64,000 nt of DNA from Corynebacterium marinum DSM 44953 (lineage in GTDB: Bacteria > Actinomycetota > Actinomycetes > Mycobacteriales > Mycobacteriaceae), in assembly GCF_000835165.1 (NCBI RefSeq), contig NZ_CP007790.1:2542001-2606000 (forward strand), written 5' to 3'. Shown one piece after another: positions 17,252 through 24,249 of the stretch; the stretch's first letter is position 1; every line of letters begins with the position of its first letter. Below the pieces are notes generated by a model. It was not told where the DNA came from. It did not search any database and was given only the letters and a program-made list of their open reading frames with translations. The position numbers and the translations under genes were made by a program.

Positions 17252-18297
17252 GCGTTTCCTCCGAGTGCGTCGAGCGGGTCGATCCCGGCCACCCGGCGGG
17301 TGGCCAGCAGGGCGCCGACGAGGCCGAGCGCCCAGATTCCCAGGGCCGGGTAGAGCACCGTCGCGGTGCTGAGCAGGAAGGGCACGGCCTGCCCGGCCGC
17401 GGTCCCCAGTGCCCAGCCGGCCAGCGCTCCGGCGGAGACGCCCGCGGCGAGGACGAGCGCCGCCTGGCCCAGGGCGTCGGCGCCCAGGTACCGGGGCGAG
17501 GCGCCGAGCGCCCGCAGGATGGCCAGGTCGCGGGTGCGCTGGATCGTCCAGACGGTGAGGAAGGAGACCGTGACCAGGGCGGATATCACGTACAGGAAGC
17601 CCTGCATCGCCCGGAGCGAACCCTGCTCCGACTGGTGGGAGGCCAACCCGGTGAAGGCGCCGGAGACGGTCTCCGCACGCATCCCGGTGGCTGCCGACGC
17701 CGCCTCCCACCCCGCCCCGTCCAACCCGCCGTCGACGGCCAGCACCGTGCCCGAGACGTCGTCCGGCGCGTGCGACACCGCCCGCCAGGTCTGCGTGTCC
17801 ACCCAGACGACGGGGGAGTGGGAGTGGTACTCGTCGGCGGCCGTCCCCGCGACGGGAACCTCCCGGCCGCCGAGGAGGACGGCGTCGCCGGGGGTGTCCG
17901 CCAACGACTCGGACAGCACCACGCCGCCCGCGGGGACCGTGGCGCCGCCGGGGATCCGGTGGCCGGCGGGCAAGCCGACGACGGCGACCGCCGAGGTCTT
18001 CCCGGCCTCCAGCCGGGTCTGCGTGAAACCGACCGGGGTGACGGCGTCGACGCCGTCAACGCCCTCCCAGGCGTCCACGTCGGCGGGGGAGACCGTGGAT
18101 TCGGTGAAGGAGGGTTCCTGCGAGGCGAAGACGTAACGGTCGGGATCGAGTGCGCTGAGGGCGGACGTGTTCTGCGCCCCGAGTCCGCCCGTCAGGCCGG
18201 TGAGCATCACCAGCAGCAGGGTGAGCAGGCCGACGACCGCGCCGATGAGCGTGAATCTGCCCCGGGCGTGGGTGATCTCCCGGATTCCGAGGAACAT
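17248..18297 (-). CDS. ABC transporter permease, FtsX/MacB family
   Basis: A 349-residue permease with one N-terminal membrane helix (TLIGAVVGLLTLLLVMLTGLTG, residues 16-37), a large outer domain of about 200 residues, and three C-terminal helices from about residue 235. This is the FtsX-like fold; with the ATPase below it forms an exporter or mechanotransmitter. No substrate-binding subunit is adjacent on this strand, but a lipoprotein gene diverges from it. The perfect palindrome at 18398 lies 100 bp upstream. A two-component system nearby may regulate it. Confidence 0.88.
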   Translation of the reverse strand: MFLGIREITHARGRFTLIGAVVGLLTLLLVMLTGLTGGLGAQNTSALSALDPDRYVFASQEPSFTESTVSPADVDAWEGVDGVDAVTPVGFTQTRLEAGKTSAVAVVGLPAGHRIPGGATVPAGGVVLSESLADTPGDAVLLGGREVPVAGTAADEYHSHSPVVWVDTQTWRAVSHAPDDVSGTVLAVDGGLDGAGWEAASAATGMRAETVSGAFTGLASHQSEQGSLRAMQGFLYVISALVTVSFLTVWTIQRTRDLAILRALGASPRYLGADALGQAALVLAAGVSAGALAGWALGTAAGQAVPFLLSTATVLYPALGIWALGLVGALLATRRVAGIDPLDALGGNA

Positions 18298-18397
18298 GAT
18301 GAGGGGGTGACCTTTCTGGTCTCAGGATGGGAATTTCTTCCCCTGATCCTGCCTTTCGTCAGGTCACACCCACATCGGTGGACGCGCTGAAAATCCA

Positions 18398-18415
18398 CTC
18401 AACCGATCGGTTGAG
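18398..18415. promoter_or_regulatory. Perfect 18-bp palindrome between divergent ABC permease and lipoprotein genes
   Basis: CTCAACCGATCGGTTGAG is an exact palindrome about 100 bp before the permease start and 90 bp before the lipoprotein start. It has no U-tract and lies between divergent genes, so an operator is more likely than a terminator. The cognate regulator is not evident. Confidence 0.5.
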
Positions 18416-18505
18416 CGGGCTGCGCCGTTTTCCCGCCCGCGGGCCCCGGACGGACTAGATTGAGTGATGTACGTCACCAGTACGGATGCGGGAAGGGAGG
18501 ACTCC

Positions 18506-19015
18506 GTGGACAACCGGCGACCCCGACATCTGATGACGCTGCTCGTCGCGGGAACGGCCCTCGCGCTCGGCGCCTGCACCGGCGCCGACGGGACGGGGGA
18601 GACGACGGTGACGGCGACCGCGACCATCACCCGGACGGTCACCGGCTCCCCGGCCGCACCGACCACGACGTCAATGGCCGAAGGGACGACCGAGGCCACC
18701 ACCGAGACCTCTACGGCGACTTCTGCGGCGACCACGGCGGACCCCGCCTCCGGGGACTGCGACCGCACGGCGTTCCTGGGGGAGTTCACCGACCCCGGGG
18801 TGCTGTTCTGCGACGGCTCCTGGGCGCGGGCGGGGCAGTGGCAGACCGATCACGTGCTGCTCTTCCGCTTCGAGGACGGCCAGTGGCGGACCCACCCCGC
18901 CGACGGGCGTTCCCCGGTCACGGAGTACCCCTGCTACGACGAGCAGACCCTGCGCTCCGCGGGAGCGCCCGAGGAACTCGTGGACCAGGTTCTGCTGTGC
19001 GGGGCCGCGGGGTAG
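18506..19015 (+). CDS. Thr-rich secreted lipoprotein, unknown function
   Basis: A protein of 169 residues from the GTG at 18506, which has GGGAGG 5 nt upstream; an earlier in-frame GTG at 18464 lacks such a site. MTLLVAGTALALGAC is a lipoprotein signal with lipobox LGAC. Then comes a Thr/Ala/Ser-rich linker of about 60 residues, probably extended and possibly glycosylated, and a C-terminal domain with four Cys (CDRTAFLGEF, FCDGSW, YPCYDEQTL, LLCGAAG) that could form two disulfides. No family recognised. It precedes a sensor kinase gene by 27 bp, hinting that it could be part of that signalling unit. Confidence 0.8.
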   Translation: MDNRRPRHLMTLLVAGTALALGACTGADGTGETTVTATATITRTVTGSPAAPTTTSMAEGTTEATTETSTATSAATTADPASGDCDRTAFLGEFTDPGVLFCDGSWARAGQWQTDHVLLFRFEDGQWRTHPADGRSPVTEYPCYDEQTLRSAGAPEELVDQVLLCGAAG

Positions 19016-19042
19016 GGGAGGACCGCGCTACCGTCGGAGAAC

Positions 19043-20245
19043 GTGAGCCATCTCAGCCGCCCCCGCACCCTGGACCCGTTGACGCGCATCCTCGTCTACC
19101 TGCGTGCCGGGCTGCACCTGACCTTCGCCCTCCTCCTGCTGCTGGGCCTGTTCCGCTACGCGGCGGCCGACCCGGCGCGCCTGGGCGATTCCCCGGCTCT
19201 TCCCCTGGTCGCGGCCCTGGCCGGGACCTACCTGGTGGGCACGGTCCGGTCCCCGGCCAGGTTCGCGCCGGCGTGGCTGGCGGTGGTCGTCGTGCTGTGG
19301 TGCGGGCTGGTGGCGGTGTCGGCGCACTTCGTGTGGGTGCTCTTCCCGCTCGCCCTGCTCGCCCTGCAGGTCCTGCCCCGGTGGGCCGGCCTGACGTCGG
19401 TGGCGGTGCTGTGGGCGATCGCGGCTTTCGTCCCCCTCCTCCTGCACCCCGAGGGCTGGAGCACGGGGTCGGCGCTGGGCCCGGCGATCGGCACGGTGGT
19501 CGCGGTGGCGATCTTCTTCGTCTACCGCACGCTGCATTCCGAGGCCGCCCGACACCGCCGGGTCGCCCAGCAGCTGCGGGCCACCCGCGCGGAACTGGCG
19601 GCCACCGAACACGAGGCCGGCCGGATGGAGGAGCGTGAACGCCTGTCCCGGGAGATCCACGACACCGTGGCGCAGGGCCTCAGCTCAATTCTGCTGGTCT
19701 CCCGGGCGGCGCAGGCCAGCCTGTCCCGGGGCGACGCGGCCACGGCCGGCGAGCAGCTGGGCACCATCGGTGAGGTCGCGGCGGAGAACCTGGCGGAGGC
19801 CCGCCGTTTCGTCCGCGACCTCGCGTCGCCCGCGCTGGGGGAGTCGGTCCCCGACGCGTTGCGCGGCGTGATCGACCGCGTGCGCGCCCGGCAGGGGGCG
19901 CTCGGCGAGCCGGTGGAGATCTCCCTGCAGCTGGCGGGGGACACCGGCCGCGCGCTGCCTGAGCCGGTGGCCCGGGTGATCGTGCGGGCGGCCCAGGAGG
20001 CGTTGACGAACGTGGTCCGGCACGCCCGCGCCGGGATGGCGGTGGTGACCTTCGCGGTGTGGGAGGACACGGTCACCCTGGACGTGGTCGACGACGGCGA
20101 GGGCTTTGACGGAGAATACGGGTACGGGCTGCGCGGCCTGGAGGCACGCGTGGCCGCCGTCCACGGGGATCTGGACGTCCTCACCGGGGACGGCACCACT
20201 GTGGTCGTCTCGATACCCCTGACCTCCGCGAAGGAACTGCCGTGA
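19043..20245 (+). CDS. Sensor histidine kinase, NarL/DesK type (HisKA_3)
   Basis: A 400-residue kinase. Residues 10-160 contain about five hydrophobic segments and no large sensory domain, suggesting intramembrane sensing. A coiled linker (RRVAQQLRATRAELAATEHEAGRMEERERLSREIHDTVAQGLSS) carries the phospho-acceptor His in REIHDTVAQG. The ATPase domain shows ALTNVVRHARAG and DVVDDGEGFDGEYGYGLRGLEARV. GTG at 19043. The stop overlaps the response regulator start (GTGA), so both are co-translated. Signal and targets unknown; the ABC exporter and lipoprotein next door are the obvious candidates. Confidence 0.92.
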   Translation: MSHLSRPRTLDPLTRILVYLRAGLHLTFALLLLLGLFRYAAADPARLGDSPALPLVAALAGTYLVGTVRSPARFAPAWLAVVVVLWCGLVAVSAHFVWVLFPLALLALQVLPRWAGLTSVAVLWAIAAFVPLLLHPEGWSTGSALGPAIGTVVAVAIFFVYRTLHSEAARHRRVAQQLRATRAELAATEHEAGRMEERERLSREIHDTVAQGLSSILLVSRAAQASLSRGDAATAGEQLGTIGEVAAENLAEARRFVRDLASPALGESVPDALRGVIDRVRARQGALGEPVEISLQLAGDTGRALPEPVARVIVRAAQEALTNVVRHARAGMAVVTFAVWEDTVTLDVVDDGEGFDGEYGYGLRGLEARVAAVHGDLDVLTGDGTTVVVSIPLTSAKELP

Positions 20246-20850
20246 TCCGTGTCATGCTCATCGACGACCACCCCGTCGTCCGCGCCGGCCTGCGCGCCAT
20301 CCTCAACGGCTTCGAGGACGTCGACGTCGTCGCCGAAGGCGCTGACGGCGCCGACGCCCTCGAGGCGACCAGGGCGGAGGTGGACGTCATCGTCTGCGAC
20401 ATCCAGATGCCCGGCATGGACGGCATCACCGCCACCCGCCGCCTCCGCGCGGCCGACGGTCCCCCCGTGCTCGTCCTCACCACCTACGACACGCAGGCGG
20501 ACATCGTCGCCGCAGTCGAGGCCGGCGCGCTCGGCTACCTGCTCAAGGACGCCCCCGAGCAGGCGCTTCACGACGCCGTCGTGGCCACCGCCGCCGGCCG
20601 CCGCACCCTCTCCCCGGAGGTCGCCGCGAGCCTGGCGGAACGGGTGAGCAGGCCCGCCGAGGCGCTCTCCCCCCGGGAGATCGAGATCCTGCGGGCCCTG
20701 GCGACCGGCGCAGGCAACCGGGAGCTGGCGAAGCGGCTGTTCATCTCCGAGGCCACGGTGAAGACGCACCTGGTGCACATCTACCAGAAACTCGGTGTGG
20801 AGAACCGCACCGCGGCCATCACCGCGGCCCGGGAGAGACGCCTGATCTAG
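20242..20850 (+). CDS. Response regulator, NarL/FixJ (LuxR-HTH) family
   Basis: A 202-residue regulator. The receiver domain has acidic residues MLIDDHPVVRAGL, phospho-acceptor Asp in VDVIVCDIQMPGMDGI (near residue 53) and the conserved Thr/Lys in VLTTYDT and GYLLKDAPE. The C-terminal LuxR-type helix-turn-helix is LSPREIEILRALATGAGNRELAKRLFISEATVKTHLVHIYQKLGVENR. It pairs with the overlapping kinase. The 3' end overlaps the convergent cupin gene by 4 bp. Confidence 0.94.
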   Translation: MIRVMLIDDHPVVRAGLRAILNGFEDVDVVAEGADGADALEATRAEVDVIVCDIQMPGMDGITATRRLRAADGPPVLVLTTYDTQADIVAAVEAGALGYLLKDAPEQALHDAVVATAAGRRTLSPEVAASLAERVSRPAEALSPREIEILRALATGAGNRELAKRLFISEATVKTHLVHIYQKLGVENRTAAITAARERRLI

Positions 20851-21191
20851 TGCCCGTCGTGGGAGCCCTGCCCCGCCACGCTGGTGACCGTGGTCAACAG
20901 GAACACCGAGTCCTCGAGCGCGGTGACCGAGTGCCGCTGGTGGGTCAGCGTGACCAGCTCGCCCTCGCCGACGGTCTCCTCCTCCTGCCCCTTGACCGTC
21001 ACCCGGCCGGCGAACAGGAACAGCGAGGCCGCGGGCGGGGAGTTGTGCTCCTGGAGCATGACGCCCTCCCGCAGGGCGATGACGGTCTGCCGAAGCGGAC
21101 CGTCGTTGACCAGTATCTTCGCCGCGCGGCCGTTCTCGGCGTCGCGCGCCTTCTCGAGCAACTGGCGTGCCTTGTCATCGACGACGGACAT
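20847..21191 (-). CDS. Small cupin-domain protein
   Basis: A 114-residue single-domain cupin: LREGVMLQEHNSPPAASLFLFAGRVTV followed by EGELVTLTHQRHSVTALEDSVFLLTTV. The His in EHNSPP and HQRHS could bind a metal. Homologues are small soluble proteins often linked to stress responses; function is unknown. An N-terminal helix (DDKARQLLEKARDAENGRAAK) precedes the cupin fold. ATG at 21191. Confidence 0.78.
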   Translation of the reverse strand: MSVVDDKARQLLEKARDAENGRAAKILVNDGPLRQTVIALREGVMLQEHNSPPAASLFLFAGRVTVKGQEEETVGEGELVTLTHQRHSVTALEDSVFLLTTVTSVAGQGSHDGH

Positions 21192-21272
21192 GTGGTTCTC
21201 CCTCTGTGGACAGTCGAGTCCAGGGTACCCGGAAAGGCGGTGACCCGGGTCATAGTCACCGGGGCCGTCGTG

Positions 21273-21857
21273 TCAGTTCCCCATGCTCCCCGCGGAGGCC
21301 GCGCCTGCGGCCATCATCACCAGGACCACGATGCTGCCCGCGCAGAAGACTCCCAGGGCGTAACGCCGCAGTTCGGGCCGCAACCGAACCGCGGCCCACC
21401 CGCCGAGCGTCGCACCGAGGGTGTTGAGGAGGAGATCATCCACGTCCGTGTACCCGCGGGCGAACACGAACTGGGCCACCTCGATCCCCAGGCTCAGTAC
21501 GGCTCCCGCGCAGGTCGCCCAGAGCACGCCGCGGCGGCGTCAGGCCGGGCGGGAGGGGTCCGGCCGGGTGAAGGTGCGCCAGAGCAGCACCGCCAGGAAG
21601 CCGACGGGCACGAACAGCGCCAGGTTCCCCAGGGTGTTGACCACCGGCCCGTACCAGACCGGCGCGTCCACGAAGCCGTTGAAGGGGACCAGGTCCACGC
21701 TGCGCCGGTTGTGCGCCTGCGCGTTCCACAGTCCGCCGACGGAGAAACTGCTCTTGAGCAGGGTCAGGGAAGCCACGGTCGCGGCCACCAGTCCCGCGGC
21801 CGCCAGGTAGACCACCCGGGGCCACAGGGAGCGCGGGATATCAGTCCTCGTTTTCAT
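21273..21857 (-). pseudogene. VanZ-family membrane protein interrupted by one in-frame TGA
   Basis: Two halves of a VanZ-like protein lie in the same reading frame, separated only by a TGA at 21540-21542. The first half (105 residues, from ATG 21857) has TM1, DLVPFNGF and NTLGNLALFVPVGFLAVLLW. The second continues through RRRGVLWATCAGAVLSLGIEVAQFVFARGYTDVDDLLLNTLGATLGGW, holding the family's IExxQ and R..DxxDxxxNxxG motifs. A CGA to TGA change in the basic loop would explain it. The downstream half has an in-frame GTG at 21527 that might allow separate translation, but no ribosome-binding site is obvious. A sequencing error is the alternative. Confidence 0.8.
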
Positions 21858-22034
21858 CGGAGCCAGGGTACCTGCGCGTGATCAGAGCTCCCTGTCAGTC
21901 TCGGGGAAGGACTGTCCACTTCGGCCCCCCGCAAGATGCGGCTTCCTCCTCCCCGGGACACCTCGGAGGGCACGAAAAAACGCATGACCGATGCTGGCGC
22001 ACACCCACCATGGCGGACGCCAATTCAAATCCGT

Positions 22035-22721
22035 TCAGGCCCCGCAGTCCTCCCCGGTCGCGACCACATCCCCCGGCCCGCGGGTCAACCCCCAGTGGAT
22101 GAGGTGCGCGGCCCCGGGGTCACCGGGCAGGTCGTAGTGGCTGAACGTCCGCCCGCAGGTTGCCTCGACGTCGACGTTCGCCACGTCCGCTCCGCCGACG
22201 GCCTCGAGCATGGAGGTGCTGCTGGGGGTCGCGACGGCGTCCGAGGGCGTGTACAGGGTGGTGTAGACGACCCCGGGCGTGGTGTCCGGAACCCCGGAGA
22301 GCCAGGCGATGAACTCGGAGTCCTGGCGCTGCTCGAGGGTGGAGGCGCCGAGCATCCGCTGCGAGGAACCGGGGTCGGCGTCGAGCGCGGAGGCGGTCGC
22401 GTGCGTCAGGCCCGAGAGGGTGGTCCCGTCGGAGCCGTGGTGGAGGGTCCAGACGCAGAATCCGCGCTCACGCAGGAAACCGGCGGTGCCGGCGAAGCCC
22501 GTCGAGTCGCTGCCGGTGCCGTGCAGGTAGACCACCGGGTTCGGGTGGGCGGGGGAGGGGACGCAGGAGGCGTCGTTGAAGACCGGGTCGATCACTGACC
22601 CGGAGGACGCCGCGCCCGCGCCCGGCGCACCGGCCACGACGAGGACGACGGCGGCCAGGGTACTGAGGGCGCCGCGGAATCTGCTCACACGTCGAATGTA
22701 GAACGTCGCGCGACGCTCCAC
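22035..22721 (-). pseudogene. EstA/lipase class 2-like secreted protein with an apparent internal deletion
   Basis: A 228-residue secreted protein with signal peptide (GALSTLAAVVLVVAGAPGAGA) and the lipase start NPVVYLHGTGSDSTGFAGTAGFLRERGFCVWTL. In relatives this is followed by about 70-80 residues containing the nucleophile motif GHSQGG and ending in SPSNHGT-LSGL. Here FCVWTL runs straight into HHGSDGTTLSGL, so that stretch is missing, in frame. The later parts are present: TTLYTPSDAVATP (catalytic Asp region) and GAAHLIHWGL (His region). No GxSxG remains anywhere, so lipase activity is unlikely. Called a probable pseudogene; an altered non-catalytic protein is possible. Confidence 0.6.
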
Positions 22722-22733
22722 AGGTGATCGGCG

Positions 22734-24245
22734 TCACTTTCCGGACAGGAACGGGGCGACCACCCCGCGGGAGACCCGGCAGTCGAGCACCCAGGTGCCC
22801 GTTCCCCCCGCCGTCAGCCACTCGGACGCCTCGTCGAGGTCCCGCCACGTGCGGACCACGGTGCCGCGGGCGCCGAACACGCCCAACAGGGAAGCGAAGT
22901 CCACCTCGGGGATGAGCATCGGCGTCTGCGTCACGCCCCGGGCCCCGTACTGGTGGACCTCGGCGCCGTACGCGGCGTCGTTGACCACCACGATCACGCA
23001 CCGCCCGCCGGTGGCGTGGACGCGGCGGATGACGGACTCGGCGTCGGCGAGGGCCATGAGCCCGCCGCCGTCGCCGGTGACCAGCACGGTCAGTCTCTCG
23101 CCGGCGGCTTCGACGACGCCGACCGCCGAGCCGAAACCCAGGCCGATCGATTCGAATGCGGTGCCCACGAGCACCAGGTGGTCCGGCCCCGGCACGTCGA
23201 GGTACATGCACGGCCACGCGATGAAGTGGCCGCCGTCGGTGACCACCACGCGCTCCTGCGGCAGCACCTCGTTGAGCCGGCCGAACAGGCCCCGCGGGTC
23301 CAACCGCCCGTCAGGGGCGAGCTCCTCGCCGGGTGCGTGGCCGGTGCGCAGCGGCGCACTCCGCTCCGCGACGCCCCGGCACGCCAACACCGGGAGCACG
23401 TCGGACGCATCGCCGCGCAGGAAGGCGTCCACCCGCGGGGAGGTGGGGGAGTGGCGGTCGATCTGGACGACGCACGCGTCCGGCCCGAAGGCCCGGCCGT
23501 GGTCGGCGGTGAAGGGGTTGAGCGAGGCCCCGACGACGAGCACCACGTCCGCGGCACGGATCTCCGCGGCGGCCTCCGGGAACGCGAAACCGCCGCAGAT
23601 CCCCAGGTCGCGCACTCCCCGGGCGCCGCGGAAGAAGCCCTTGGCGGGGGCGGTGGTGGCCACGTCCGCCCCCAGGGCCTCCGCGAGGGAGACGACCTCC
23701 GCCCGCGCGCCCACGGCACCGCGGCCGGCGAGGACGAGGGGACGGCGGGCGTCGGAAAGCAGGCGGGAGACCTCGGCCGGGTCGGCGGGCGGCTCCTCCG
23801 GGCCGGAAGGCAGGAACAGCACCACCGGCGCCGACTCCCGCAGGGCGGTCTCCAGGGCGCGGCGGGTCTCCCCGGCCGCGTCCGGGCCCGCGGTGAACAC
23901 CTGCACGCCGCTGGCCCCGGCCAGGGCCGCCTGGTCGACCGCGTCGTCCGCCCCCGCGACGAGGAGGAGGGGGGAGCGGTTGAGGGCGGCGTCGATGAGC
24001 GGGGTGAGCGCGTTGCTGAAACCCGGGCCGTAGGTGGTCGTCGCGACGGCCAGGCGACGCGTCGTCCGGTGGTGGGCGTCCGCGGCGGCGACGGCGGCGG
24101 CCTCGTGGCGGACCGGGATGATCTCCACGCCGCGCTCGGCGAGCGCGTGGATGAACCAGGCGTTGCCGTTGCCCATGAGGCCGAAGACGGTGCGGGTGTG
24201 CTCGGCGACAACGGCCGCTACACGTTCCGGCACCGTCTTTCCCAT
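22734..24245 (-). CDS. Thiamine diphosphate-dependent enzyme, acetolactate synthase-like
   Basis: A 503-residue enzyme of the TPP-binding decarboxylase/ligase superfamily. The N-terminal pyrimidine domain contains the conserved Glu in IIPVRHEAAAVAAADAHHR; the central domain shows RPLVLAGRGAVGARAEV; the C-terminal domain carries the diphosphate motif VTGDGGGLMALADAESV...VVVNDAAYG. It is shorter than true acetolactate synthases (about 560-600) and no small regulatory subunit is adjacent, so biosynthetic acetolactate synthesis is doubtful. It lies 4 bp after the leuS stop and is probably co-transcribed. Substrate unknown. Confidence 0.82.
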   Translation of the reverse strand: MGKTVPERVAAVVAEHTRTVFGLMGNGNAWFIHALAERGVEIIPVRHEAAAVAAADAHHRTTRRLAVATTTYGPGFSNALTPLIDAALNRSPLLLVAGADDAVDQAALAGASGVQVFTAGPDAAGETRRALETALRESAPVVLFLPSGPEEPPADPAEVSRLLSDARRPLVLAGRGAVGARAEVVSLAEALGADVATTAPAKGFFRGARGVRDLGICGGFAFPEAAAEIRAADVVLVVGASLNPFTADHGRAFGPDACVVQIDRHSPTSPRVDAFLRGDASDVLPVLACRGVAERSAPLRTGHAPGEELAPDGRLDPRGLFGRLNEVLPQERVVVTDGGHFIAWPCMYLDVPGPDHLVLVGTAFESIGLGFGSAVGVVEAAGERLTVLVTGDGGGLMALADAESVIRRVHATGGRCVIVVVNDAAYGAEVHQYGARGVTQTPMLIPEVDFASLLGVFGARGTVVRTWRDLDEASEWLTAGGTGTWVLDCRVSRGVVAPFLSGK

Positions 24246-24249
24246 GGCT

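Noticed and set aside
18021..18040. GCGTGAAACC as a parS half-site
   Set aside because: The other arm does not match; it lies in the ABC permease gene without palindromic symmetry.
21878..22102. Short plus-strand open frame in the gap between the VanZ and lipase genes
   Set aside because: No ribosome-binding site, no domain, Pro/Arg/Ser-rich composition, and it overlaps the lipase 3' end.
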